A stretch of 64,000 nt of DNA from Propionibacteriales bacterium. Its GTDB lineage: Bacteria > Actinomycetota > Actinomycetes > Propionibacteriales > Nocardioidaceae. Below, in pieces: positions 52,857 through 60,470 of this stretch. The notes under the pieces are model-generated. The model saw only the letters and a program-made list of their open reading frames with translations, was not told the origin of the DNA and made no database searches. The stretch is taken from contig JAPLCC010000051.1 in assembly GCA_026392415.1 (NCBI GenBank), forward strand, positions 45,222-109,221. Reading direction: 5' to 3'. The position numbers were made by a program, and so were the translations under genes. Position 1 is the stretch's first letter. Every line of letters starts with the position of its first letter.

Positions 52857-55010
52857 GTGGATGTTGAGGCGATCAATGCTGTCCGCGCCGTCGTGGGCGA
52901 GGTGCTGGAGCGCGAGTCGGACGCTCAGGAATGGGCGGCCTGGGCCGCAGCCGGCCTGACGTCGCTCCCGGTCCCCGAGGAGTACGGCGGGGAGGGACTC
53001 GGTCTCACCGAGGTGGCCGTGCTGCTCCGCGAAGCCGGGCAGGCGGCCGTCCAGGTGCCGGCATGGGAGACGCTCTGTTGCGGCGCGCTCACCCTCGCGT
53101 CGTACGGCACGGAGGCGCAGCGCAAGGAATTCCTTCCCGGCATCGTCGCAGGGGAGGTGCTCCTCACGCCTGCGCTCCGGGGTGACGCCCGGTACGCCGA
53201 CGGCTCGGTCACCGGCCGCAAGCTCGCCGTGACCTGGGCCGAGACTGCCGCGCGCCTGCTCGTCATCGCCCGCGAGGGCGATCGCGAAGTCGTCGTGCTC
53301 GTCGACCCGACCGGTCCCGGCGTCACGCTGCTGCAGTCCAGCGCGTCGAGCGCCACGCCCCAGCACACGGTCGTGCTCGACAACGCCCCGGCCGAGCTCC
53401 TCGAGGACGGCGCTGCGCCCTACCTCAGTGACGTGGCGCGCGCCGGTCTTGCCGTCACCGCCGCGGGTGTGCTCGCCGGTGCCCGCGACCTGACGGCCGA
53501 ATACGTCAAGGGTCGTCAGCAGTTCGGTCGCTCCCTCGCGGAGTTCCAGGCGGTCTCGCTGCAGATGGCCGACGTCTACGTCACCTCCCGCACGCTCGAC
53601 CTCGCTGCCGACAACGCCGTGTGGCGGGTCGCCTCCGGTCTGCCGGCCACCGACGACCTCGCGGTCGCGGGCTACTGGGTGAGCCAGGTGGCGCCGTACT
53701 CCTTCCGGACCTGCCACCACCTGCACGGCGGCATGGGCGTCGACATCACCTATCCGCTGGTCGGATACACGACCTGGGGCACCGACCTCGCGCACGCGCT
53801 CGACACGACCGCTGCCCAGGTGCCTGTCGAGACCGCCGAGGCGAAGAACCTCGAGCTCACCGAGGCGCAGCGCGCGCTGAAGGACCAGGTGCGCGCCTAC
53901 TTCACGAGCATCGCCCACGACGAGCCGTCCGACCCGAGCACGGTCGAGGGCGCCTGGGACCGCCACGGTCCGTCGTACCAGAAGCAGATCCGCCAGCTCG
54001 GCGCCGACGGCTGGATGGGCGTCGGCTGGCCCAAGGAGTACGGCGGCCACGGTCTCGGCGAGATCGAGCAGACCATCTTCGCCAACGAGGCGCAGTACGC
54101 CGACGTGCACCTGCCAGCGGTGACGCTCCAGACGGTCGGTCCGACCCTGATCAAGTACGGCACCGAGAAGCAGAAGGACATGTTCCTCTCGCGGATCCTC
54201 GCGGGTGACGTCCACTTCGCGATCGGTTACAGCGAGCCCGACGCCGGCACCGACCTCGCCTCGCTCCGCACCACCGCGAAGCTCGACGGAGACCACTACG
54301 TCGTCAACGGCCAGAAGATGTGGACCACGGGCGGGCACCAGGCCGACTACCTGTGGCTCGCGGTCCGCACCGACCCGGACGCCCCGAAGCACAAGGGCAT
54401 CACGATCCTGATCGTCGACACGACCGATCCCGGCTACAGCTGGACACCGATCATCACGGCCGACGGCTCGCACCACGTCAACGCGACGTACTTCAACGAC
54501 GTACGGGTGCCCGTCGACATGGTGGTCGGCGAGGTGAACCAGGGCTGGAAGCTGATCACCACCCAGCTCAACCACGAGCGCGTGATGCTGGGTCCGGCCG
54601 GCCGCATCGAGGGTCTGCGCGACCGGATCGTGGGTTGGGCCGACGCCGCCGGCGTCCGCGACCTGCCCGACGTGGCCGAACTGCTCGGGAAGACCACCGC
54701 AGTGTTCCGGATCAACGAGCTCCTCAACTGGGAGGTCGCGCGCGCCGCGGCCACCGGCGAGCTCAAGGTCGCCGATGCGTCGTCGTCCAAGGTCTTCGCC
54801 GCCGACCAGGTGCAGCACCTGCTGGCCGACCTGATCTCCTTGGTCCACCGTCACGGCGACGCCGGTGAGCCCGAGACCAAGCGCCTGCTCGACTACCTCG
54901 ATGCCCAGGCCAAGCGGAACCTCGTCATCACCTTCGGGGGCGGCGTGCAGGAAGTGCAGCGTGAGCTGATCTCGATGTTCGGGCTCGGCCTGCCGCGGGT
55001 GCCCCGATGA
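52857..55010 (+). CDS. Fused steroid acyl-CoA dehydrogenase ChsE1-ChsE2 (FadE28-FadE29)
   Basis: The 717-residue protein joins two dehydrogenase units that are separate genes in M. tuberculosis. Residues 1 to about 340 resemble FadE28 (ChsE1), for example TSLPVPEEYGGEGLGLTEV. Residues about 345-717 resemble FadE29 (ChsE2), with GVGWPKEYGGHGLGEIEQ, HFAIGYSEPDAGTDLASLR, NERVMLGPAGR and the shared ending RVPR. The ChsE1-ChsE2 heterotetramer dehydrogenates 3-oxo-4-pregnene-20-carboxyl-CoA, the three-carbon side-chain step. The start is set by the leaderless promoter. The stop overlaps the next gene as ATGA. Confidence 0.92.
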   Translation: MDVEAINAVRAVVGEVLERESDAQEWAAWAAAGLTSLPVPEEYGGEGLGLTEVAVLLREAGQAAVQVPAWETLCCGALTLASYGTEAQRKEFLPGIVAGEVLLTPALRGDARYADGSVTGRKLAVTWAETAARLLVIAREGDREVVVLVDPTGPGVTLLQSSASSATPQHTVVLDNAPAELLEDGAAPYLSDVARAGLAVTAAGVLAGARDLTAEYVKGRQQFGRSLAEFQAVSLQMADVYVTSRTLDLAADNAVWRVASGLPATDDLAVAGYWVSQVAPYSFRTCHHLHGGMGVDITYPLVGYTTWGTDLAHALDTTAAQVPVETAEAKNLELTEAQRALKDQVRAYFTSIAHDEPSDPSTVEGAWDRHGPSYQKQIRQLGADGWMGVGWPKEYGGHGLGEIEQTIFANEAQYADVHLPAVTLQTVGPTLIKYGTEKQKDMFLSRILAGDVHFAIGYSEPDAGTDLASLRTTAKLDGDHYVVNGQKMWTTGGHQADYLWLAVRTDPDAPKHKGITILIVDTTDPGYSWTPIITADGSHHVNATYFNDVRVPVDMVVGEVNQGWKLITTQLNHERVMLGPAGRIEGLRDRIVGWADAAGVRDLPDVAELLGKTTAVFRINELLNWEVARAAATGELKVADASSSKVFAADQVQHLLADLISLVHRHGDAGEPETKRLLDYLDAQAKRNLVITFGGGVQEVQRELISMFGLGLPRVPR

Positions 55011-55540
55011 CCGGGGACGTTGGTCGAGGAGGTCGCCCTGGCGACCGTCTCGAGACCCACGAGCGGATCATGGCCGAGGCAGACCGGATCATCGCGCTGG
55101 GCGAGGCCTCGGAGACCGCCGCACCGCATCCGGTCAACCAGCCGACCATCAGCGCGTGGCTCGATGCCATGGGCTACGACAACGAGCGCTTCCGCATCGG
55201 CGAGGCGCCTCCGTCGATGGCCCAGGTCTGGACCATGCCCGGTCTCGGGCGCAGGCGCGCCGACGACGACCCCTTGCACTCGATGATGGGGATCCTCACC
55301 GACGAGGGCTTCACCGCTGTGCTCGGCACCAACTGCGAGCAGACCTATGAGCGCTACCTGGAGGTCGGCGAGGAGCTGCGCGTCACCACCGCGCTCGACT
55401 CCGTGGTCGGCCCCAAGAACACCGGCATGGGCCTGGGTTACTTCGTGACGTCCCGCAACCGCTGGTACGTCGGCGACGAGCTGGTCGCGACGATGCTGTT
55501 CCGGGTGCTGAAGTTCGTGCCGAAGGAGAAGGCCTCGTGA
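55007..55540 (+). CDS. ChsH2 N-terminal part: MaoC-like hydratase subunit
   Basis: The 177-residue protein corresponds to the hot-dog domain of ChsH2, which pairs with ChsH1 to hydrate the unsaturated three-carbon steroid-CoA. SMAQVWTMPGLG and LGTNCEQTYERYLEVGEEL are recognisable. In M. tuberculosis it is fused to a DUF35 domain; here a stop separates them. ATG 55007 overlaps the chsE stop, but codons 5-17 are encoded by a hairpin repeat (55020-55057). ATG 55070 is the alternative start, giving 156 residues. Confidence 0.85.
   Translation: MTGDVGRGGRPGDRLETHERIMAEADRIIALGEASETAAPHPVNQPTISAWLDAMGYDNERFRIGEAPPSMAQVWTMPGLGRRRADDDPLHSMMGILTDEGFTAVLGTNCEQTYERYLEVGEELRVTTALDSVVGPKNTGMGLGYFVTSRNRWYVGDELVATMLFRVLKFVPKEKAS
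55020..55057. repeat. Hairpin repeat of Nocardioides-like type inside the start of chsH2
   Basis: GGTCGCC (55031-55037) pairs with GGCGACC (55040-55046). After a 2x2 internal loop TCGAG (55024-55028) pairs with CTCGA (55049-55053). The flanking GGTCGAGGA and CTCGAGACC ends are those of a dispersed repeat I recall from Nocardioides intergenic regions. Here it is read as coding sequence. Confidence 0.6.
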
Positions 55541-55938
55541 TCCGGCCGATGGTCAACCGCGACTCGGCGTACTTCTGGGAAGGTACGGCGGCCGGCGAGC
55601 TGCGGATCCAGAAGTGCAACGCGTGTGGCGAGCTGCGTCACCCACCTGGTCCCGCCTGTCCGACTTGCGGCGCGTTCGACCGGGGCCACGTGGTGGCCGC
55701 TGGTGAGGGCACCGTCTTCTCCTACATCGTGCACCGGCACCCGCCGGTCCCCGGCAAGGAACTGCCCATCGTGATCGCCCTGATCGACGTCGACGAGGGT
55801 GTCCGGATGGTCGGCGAGGTGGCCGACGTGGCCGACGACGAGATCGAGATCGGGATGCGGTTGCGCGTCGAGTTCAACCGGGTCGACGACGACCTGACCC
55901 TGCCCATCTGGACCCGAGTGCCTGAGGAGGGCAAGTGA
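55537..55938 (+). CDS. ChsH2 C-terminal part: DUF35 zinc-ribbon/OB-fold protein, Ltp2 partner
   Basis: The 133-residue protein has a four-Cys zinc ribbon (CNACGELRHPPGPACPTC) followed by an OB fold with VIALIDVDEGVRMVGEV. This is the DUF35 half of ChsH2, which in other actinobacteria binds Ltp2 and is needed for its aldolase activity. GTG 55537 overlaps the upstream stop (GTGA) and has AAGGAG 8 nt before it, so it is separately translated. The two halves add up to 310 residues, the size of the fused protein. Confidence 0.88.
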   Translation: MIRPMVNRDSAYFWEGTAAGELRIQKCNACGELRHPPGPACPTCGAFDRGHVVAAGEGTVFSYIVHRHPPVPGKELPIVIALIDVDEGVRMVGEVADVADDEIEIGMRLRVEFNRVDDDLTLPIWTRVPEEGK

Positions 55939-56321
55939 GAACCCTCGAGGCCGGGCAGGTGCTCGACGAGTGGAGCCTGCCGATGACCCCGACGACGATC
56001 GTGAGCACGGCGATCGCCACGCGTGACTGGCAGGACGTCCACCACGACCGCGACATCGCCCAGGCGGCCGGGTCGAAGGACATCTTCATGAACATCCTCA
56101 CCACCAACGGACTGGTCGAGAAGTTCGTGGCCGACTGGGTCGGCCACGACTGTGTGCTCAAGGGCATCTCCATCCGGCTCGGTGCGCCCGCTCACCCCTA
56201 CGACACCCTGACCTTCTCGGGGACTGTTGCGGACGTGACCGACGGGGTCGCCACGATCGACGTCGTCGGTCGGGTGTCGCTCGGCGACCACGTGACCGGC
56301 ACGGTCAAGGTGCGCGCATGA
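55935..56321 (+). CDS. chsH1: ChsH1, MaoC-like steroid enoyl-CoA hydratase subunit
   Basis: The 128-residue single hot-dog protein has the hydratase residues in TRDWQDVHHDRD, the ChsH1 version of the hydratase-2 motif. M. tuberculosis ChsH1 (Rv3541c) is about the same length and shares GSKDIF, NILT and LGDHVT. It forms the active hydratase with the ChsH2 hot-dog protein. GTG 55935 overlaps the previous stop and GAGGAGG precedes it. The stop overlaps ltp2 as ATGA. Confidence 0.93.
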   Translation: MRTLEAGQVLDEWSLPMTPTTIVSTAIATRDWQDVHHDRDIAQAAGSKDIFMNILTTNGLVEKFVADWVGHDCVLKGISIRLGAPAHPYDTLTFSGTVADVTDGVATIDVVGRVSLGDHVTGTVKVRA

Positions 56322-57487
56322 CCCGCACGCTCAGCGGCAAGGCCGCGATCGCCGGCATCGGCGCCACGGAGTTCTCCAAGGAGTCCGGCCGCTCGGAGCT
56401 GCAGTTGTCCGTGGAGGCCGTGCGGCTTGCCCTGGCTGACGCCGGACTCACGCCTGCAGATGTCGACGGATTCACCACGTTCACGATGGACACGTCCTCG
56501 GAGATCGCTGTCGCTCGTGAGCTCGGCATCCCCGAGCTCCGTTTCTTCAGCCGGATCAACTACGGCGGGGGCGCCGCCTGCGCGACCGTCCAGCAGGCCG
56601 CGATGGCCGTGGCCACCGGTGTCGCCGACGTGGTCGTCGCCTACCGCGGGTTCAACGAACGCTCGGAGTCCCGCTTCGGGCAGGTCTCGGTCGCAGCTGC
56701 GACCCAGGTCAACACCAACGGACTCGACAACGCCTGGACCTACCCGATGGGTCTCGGCACTCCCGCGGCCACGGTCGCGATGCAGGCGCGCCGCTACATG
56801 CACGAGTACGGCGCGACGTCCGAGGACTTCGGTCGTGTCGCCGTCGCCGACCGCCGGCACGCCGCCACCAACCCGGCGGCGTTCTTCTACGGCAAGCCGA
56901 TCACGCTCGAGGACCACCAGGCGTCGCGGATGATCGCGGACCCGCTGCACCTGCTCGACTGCTGCCAGGAGTCCGACGGCGCCGTCGCGATCGTGATCGT
57001 GTCGGCGCAACGTGCGCGTGACCTGGCCCAGAAGCCGGCCTACATCGCGGCGGCAGCGCAGGGATCGGGACGCGACCAGTTCGTCATGACGTCCTACTAC
57101 CGCGACGACATCGGCATTCCCGAGATGGGCGTCGTCGGTCGCGAGCTGTGGCGCCAGTCCGGCCTCACCCCCGCGGACCTGCCGATGGCGATCCTCTACG
57201 ACCACTTCACGCCGTACGTCCTCATGCAGCTCGAGGAACTCGGCTTCTGCGGTCGTGGAGAGGCGAAGGACTTCGTCAAGGACGGCGCGATCGAGATCGG
57301 CGGCCGCCTGCCCATCAACACCCACGGTGGTCAGCTCGGTGAGGCGTACATCCACGGGATGAACGGCATCGCTGAAGGTGTGCGCCAGGTGCGGGGTACC
57401 TCGGTCAACCCGGTCGACGACGTGCACCACGTGCTCGTCACGGCAGGAACCGGCGTGCCGACGAGCGGGTTGATCCTCAGCGCCTGA
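56318..57487 (+). CDS. ltp2: Ltp2, thiolase-like steroid side-chain aldolase
   Basis: The 389-residue protein has a thiolase fold of the sterol-carrier-protein-x type, with GIGATEFSKESGRSELQL, NYGGGAACATVQQA and NTHGGQLGEAYIHG. M. tuberculosis Ltp2 (Rv3540c) has about 386 residues and the same operon place. With the ChsH2 DUF35 domain it performs the retro-aldol cleavage that releases propionyl-CoA and leaves a 17-ketosteroid. It is the last gene of the igr-type operon. Confidence 0.93.
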   Translation: MTRTLSGKAAIAGIGATEFSKESGRSELQLSVEAVRLALADAGLTPADVDGFTTFTMDTSSEIAVARELGIPELRFFSRINYGGGAACATVQQAAMAVATGVADVVVAYRGFNERSESRFGQVSVAAATQVNTNGLDNAWTYPMGLGTPAATVAMQARRYMHEYGATSEDFGRVAVADRRHAATNPAAFFYGKPITLEDHQASRMIADPLHLLDCCQESDGAVAIVIVSAQRARDLAQKPAYIAAAAQGSGRDQFVMTSYYRDDIGIPEMGVVGRELWRQSGLTPADLPMAILYDHFTPYVLMQLEELGFCGRGEAKDFVKDGAIEIGGRLPINTHGGQLGEAYIHGMNGIAEGVRQVRGTSVNPVDDVHHVLVTAGTGVPTSGLILSA

Positions 57488-57499
57488 GAGCGTGCGGTC

Positions 57500-57916
57500 A
57501 TGAGTCGTCTGCTGTCGGTGTGCATGTTGGGGTGGGCACTGTGCTTCCCGACGGCCTGCGCCGACGACGGCCCGGACCAGGTCGCCCGGCAACCGGGGAC
57601 GGCGGCCGTCGCCACGAGGTTGGCCGCCGACCTGGAGCAGCGCTACACCGACGAGGGTGCGTACCCGCTCGACAGCATCGAGCTGGGGCGACTCCTCGAC
57701 GACGAACTGACGCCGTTGCCTCCCGACGTCAGGGTGCACACGTACTTCCGGCTCACGAGGACGACCGGCTTCCTGCTCTGCGTGGTCAACGCTGTCGAGG
57801 GCACGTTCGCCTTCATCGACAGCACGAAGGAAGGCATCTTCGACCAGGGCACGATCGAACCGGGCGCCGACAGCGCGTCCTTCGACGTCGAGTGCTCCCC
57901 GACCCTGACTGACTGA
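57500..57916 (+). CDS. Small predicted lipoprotein of unknown function
   Basis: The 138-residue protein has a short hydrophobic signal ending in PTAC, with Cys20. The mature part has two further Cys that could pair and a YTDEGAYPLDS stretch reminiscent of pilin-like C-terminal domains. ATG 57500 is 12 bases after ltp2, with little ribosome site, so it may be read from the ltp2 transcript. I do not recognise a family. Confidence 0.65.
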   Translation: MSRLLSVCMLGWALCFPTACADDGPDQVARQPGTAAVATRLAADLEQRYTDEGAYPLDSIELGRLLDDELTPLPPDVRVHTYFRLTRTTGFLLCVVNAVEGTFAFIDSTKEGIFDQGTIEPGADSASFDVECSPTLTD

Positions 57917-57938
57917 GTCGCGCCGGGCCCAGCGCCAG

Positions 57939-58430
57939 CTACTCCGAGACCCAGAAGTTGTCGTGCTCGGCCATGAATGCGTCGTACTCCTCGGGCGTCC
58001 ACTCCTCGCCCGCCGCCAGTCGGCCGAGCCCTTCGAAGTACGGCTCCCGCGGTGCGCCGGGCGCGAAATGAAGCAGCATCGAGGCCTTCGCGCCCGAGTC
58101 GTTGCGGAAGCCGTGGAGCCCGCCGGGTGGCACGTGGATGAAGTCGCCGGACCTGGTCGTGGTCCAGCCTTCGCCGTTGTGGATCTGGATCTCGCCATCG
58201 AGGATGTAGAACGACTCGGCGATCGTCCTGTGGAAGTGCGGACCGGGGCCGCTGACCGCTTCGGAGAACTCCCAACGGTAGAGCCCGAAGAGTCCTCCGG
58301 TGCTCTCGCCGCGAGCGAGGTAGTGGACGCGGTTCCCGTTGGGGTAGGTCACCTCGGGTGCGTCGGAGCCGGGGCGGAGGCGGGCCGAGACCTCGCCGTC
58401 GCCGTCGTACAGGGGTGGGGGATACGACAT
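57939..58430 (-). CDS. Cupin-domain protein
   Basis: The 163-residue protein has the cupin motifs GPHFHRTIAESFYILDGE (metal ligands His, His, Glu) and, about 25 residues on, GDFIHVPPGGLHGFRN with the third His. A single conserved barrel is preceded by an N-terminal extension. Function could be an oxygenase, isomerase or sensor. TAGCGT ends 6 nt before ATG 58430, so it is probably leaderless. It converges on the small lipoprotein gene. Confidence 0.83.
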   Translation of the reverse strand: MSYPPPLYDGDGEVSARLRPGSDAPEVTYPNGNRVHYLARGESTGGLFGLYRWEFSEAVSGPGPHFHRTIAESFYILDGEIQIHNGEGWTTTRSGDFIHVPPGGLHGFRNDSGAKASMLLHFAPGAPREPYFEGLGRLAAGEEWTPEEYDAFMAEHDNFWVSE

Positions 58431-58436
58431 GGCGTC

Positions 58437-58442
58437 ACGCTA
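58437..58442 (-). promoter_or_regulatory. -10 box of a leaderless promoter for the cupin gene
   Basis: On the minus strand TAGCGT ends 6 nt before ATG 58430; it lies in the 20-base gap downstream of the small membrane protein gene. Confidence 0.55.
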
Positions 58443-58450
58443 CGTCGCGA

Positions 58451-58600
58451 TCACTCCGGGGAGCCGGATTTCGGGCCGCCGAGACCCACGCCGAGAGCCA
58501 CACCCAACAGGACACCGAGGATCAGCAGGATGATCCGGTCCGTGGCGAACCACAGCAAGACACCGCCGAGGCAGCCGAGTCCGAGTGCGAGCCGGTTCAC
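58451..58600 (-). CDS. 49-residue membrane protein
   Basis: The peptide has two hydrophobic stretches, LALGLGCLGGVLLWFATD and ILLILGVLLGVALGVGLG, and a short charged tail. GTG 58600 is chosen because TACCGT lies 6 nt upstream; the longer ATG start at 58633 would begin inside the preceding gene. Base composition fits coding sequence, but nothing identifies a function. It may pair with the GT-C-like protein encoded just upstream. Confidence 0.5.
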   Translation of the reverse strand: MNRLALGLGCLGGVLLWFATDRIILLILGVLLGVALGVGLGGPKSGSPE

Positions 58601-58604
58601 GCGA

Positions 58605-60125
58605 CTACGGTACGTCGGCAACGCTGCGCACACGTTCGAACAACGAGTTCAGGCCGACGGCGCCCAGGGTCACCAGGAGCGGCAGGTACTGGATGAGGTA
58701 ACGACTCCGCCCGGACTCGAACACGATGAGGAATGTCAGACCGAGAAGCAGTGCAAGGCGGATCACGGTCAGTTCTTCGCGACGGAGCCGCGATGACAGC
58801 AGGACCAGCAACAGCAGGCCGACCCACACCCCCTGCGAGACAAACCGGAACACTGGAGCGAGGTCGCCCTGGGGGTAGTAGACGCGTCTCGTCAGGTCGG
58901 CGACAGTGCCCGAGCGACGCTCGCCGGTCTCATCGATGAAGTCGCCTTCGCGGCCCCAGCCGAAGGTCCCGTCGGAGGTGTTCGTCTCGTGCTTGAGGAG
59001 CACGAACCTGAGGTAGCCGTCGAAACCCATCTCGGACATTCGGGACCTGTAGAGCTCGAAGCCATGCATCGATCGATGGGTCAGGTTCGACTCGGCCCGG
59101 CTGGCGTCGACGTCGGCCTGTGAGAAGGAGCCGTAGGTCCGCGTGCCGTCGGACGCGACCTGGGTGTTGGTCCCCATTGCGAGGAAGTGCGAGATCGGCA
59201 TCCGCCGCTCCGCGTCCAGGTGTACGACGTCCTGGTGGCTCAGGAAGGTGTGCCAGGCACCCGCCGTGACTGTCAACACCGCGAGGAATGCGACGACCGG
59301 TGGAACGACGCTGCGCCACGGATGGGTGCGGCGGTTTGCGAACGCGCGAGCCGCTGCGCACAGAAGGGCCGCCGCGAGGAGGGCAGTCGCGGACGGCTTC
59401 GTCAGGTAGGTCAGGTAGACGAGCAGTGCGCCCGCACCCGCGGCGCAACACTGGTATCTCGTCGAGAGCGTTGGCTTCCAGTGAGCAAGGAGCAGCAGTG
59501 CTGCTCCGACGAGCGGGAGGACCAGCGTGTCGGTGTAGGGAACGATGATCCAAGGGCTGACGGCCAGCGCTGCGACGCCGAGCAGGAAGGCATGTCGGCC
59601 GACCTCGGGTCCGAAGCGGACCCGTGCGGCCAGAATCGTCAGCCCGACGGCGAGATCGACCGCCGCGGTCGACAGCAGGGCCCAGAACGCCCAACTGTGC
59701 GTGAACGCTTCGGGTGCGGGAACGCCCACTGCCGACAGCGCGAAGAACAGGAAGGTGTTGTTGGGGTAGGTCGACAGGTAGGTGCTGGGGTCCGTTTCCC
59801 TGACGATCCGGTCGAGGATGATGCCCACGTCCCAGCCCAGGGGAGCGCTCAGGCTCGCCACAGCGTTGAGCTGCCACCCCGCGAGGGCGCCGACGATCAG
59901 GATGCGCGGTGCAAGGGGATTCTTCCGGGCGAACGAACCCCAGCGTTGGAAGGCGCGGTCGCGAAGCCGCCGTCCTCGTGGTGTGAACGCCAGGCCCACG
60001 ACGATGGCCAGTGCGGCAAGGGCAGTGACGAAAGGAGCCGGAAGCTCGCCCAGCGAGAGGTGGGGAGATCGCAGGGCGCCCCAGAGCGCGGCGATGATGA
60101 ATCCCGAGAAGGTGAAGCGCACCAC
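58605..60125 (-). CDS. GT-C-like polytopic membrane protein
   Basis: The protein of about 506 residues has about ten or eleven membrane helices and a soluble loop, residues roughly 290-420, between the last helices. ESGRSRYLIQYLPLL near the C-terminus is typical of polyprenyl-phosphate-dependent GT-C glycosyltransferases. LGWDVGIILDRIV in the first external loop may hold the catalytic Asp. GTG 60125 is preferred because TAGGGT lies 7 nt upstream and the membrane part begins at once. The ATG at 60236 would add 37 Pro/Ser/Thr-rich residues. Donor and acceptor are unknown. Confidence 0.68.
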   Translation of the reverse strand: MVRFTFSGFIIAALWGALRSPHLSLGELPAPFVTALAALAIVVGLAFTPRGRRLRDRAFQRWGSFARKNPLAPRILIVGALAGWQLNAVASLSAPLGWDVGIILDRIVRETDPSTYLSTYPNNTFLFFALSAVGVPAPEAFTHSWAFWALLSTAAVDLAVGLTILAARVRFGPEVGRHAFLLGVAALAVSPWIIVPYTDTLVLPLVGAALLLLAHWKPTLSTRYQCCAAGAGALLVYLTYLTKPSATALLAAALLCAAARAFANRRTHPWRSVVPPVVAFLAVLTVTAGAWHTFLSHQDVVHLDAERRMPISHFLAMGTNTQVASDGTRTYGSFSQADVDASRAESNLTHRSMHGFELYRSRMSEMGFDGYLRFVLLKHETNTSDGTFGWGREGDFIDETGERRSGTVADLTRRVYYPQGDLAPVFRFVSQGVWVGLLLLVLLSSRLRREELTVIRLALLLGLTFLIVFESGRSRYLIQYLPLLVTLGAVGLNSLFERVRSVADVP

Positions 60126-60132
60126 CGGAGCG

Positions 60133-60138
60133 ACCCTA
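60133..60138 (-). promoter_or_regulatory. -10 box of a leaderless promoter for the GT-C-like gene
   Basis: On the minus strand TAGGGT ends 7 nt before GTG 60125. It is the main reason for rejecting the longer start at 60236. Confidence 0.45.
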
Positions 60139-60250
60139 GACGATGAGGTCGGCAGGTTCGTCGATCCGGGCCCCGACCGGGGCGTCCGGGGCGTGACCGG
60201 GGCCACGTCCGCAATCGTCGTTGACTGTGGGATCATGTCCAGAAGAGCTC

Positions 60251-60376
60251 GCGTGCTCTGGGGTCGGTGAAAATCCGAGCCGGCGGTTACAGTCCGCGAC
60301 CCGATTGCAGCCAGTGATCGGTTGACCAGGTGAAAATCCTGGACCGACGGTCAAAGTCCGGATGGGAAGTGCACGC
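60251..60376 (+). ncRNA. FMN riboswitch (RFN element)
   Basis: The core phrases of the RFN consensus are in order: GGGGTCGGTGAAAATCC, CCGGCGGTTACAGTCCGCGA, GGTTGACCAGGTGAAAATCC, TGGACCGACGGTCAAAGTCC and GGATGGGAAG. The closing helix P1 is GCGTGC (60251-60256) with GCACGC (60371-60376). It lies 94 nt before ribD, leaving room for an expression platform that hides the ribosome site or ends transcription when FMN is abundant. With 60126-60250 it fills the only gene-free stretch of more than 300 bases. Confidence 0.95.
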
Positions 60377-60470
60377 ACGAGTGTCCGATGGTGGAGCAGT
60401 CTGCCGCCGTCGTACGCCCTGCCAGACCCCGGAGTCCGTGAAGCACCACACGGATGACGAAGAGGCAGCA

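Noticed and set aside
51906..54854. Open minus-strand frame of 982 codons
   Set aside because: Only the part from 52763 downward encodes the di-iron protein. The rest is antisense to chsE1-chsE2 and has no recognisable sequence.
55537..55540. ChsH2 split as a sequencing frameshift
   Set aside because: The GTGA overlap, a ribosome site 8 nt upstream and the exact domain boundary favour two genes. The alternative is kept as a check in the findings.
60330..60470. Longer N-terminus for RibD starting at GTG 60330
   Set aside because: The stretch begins inside the FMN riboswitch core and does not resemble the RibD deaminase domain.
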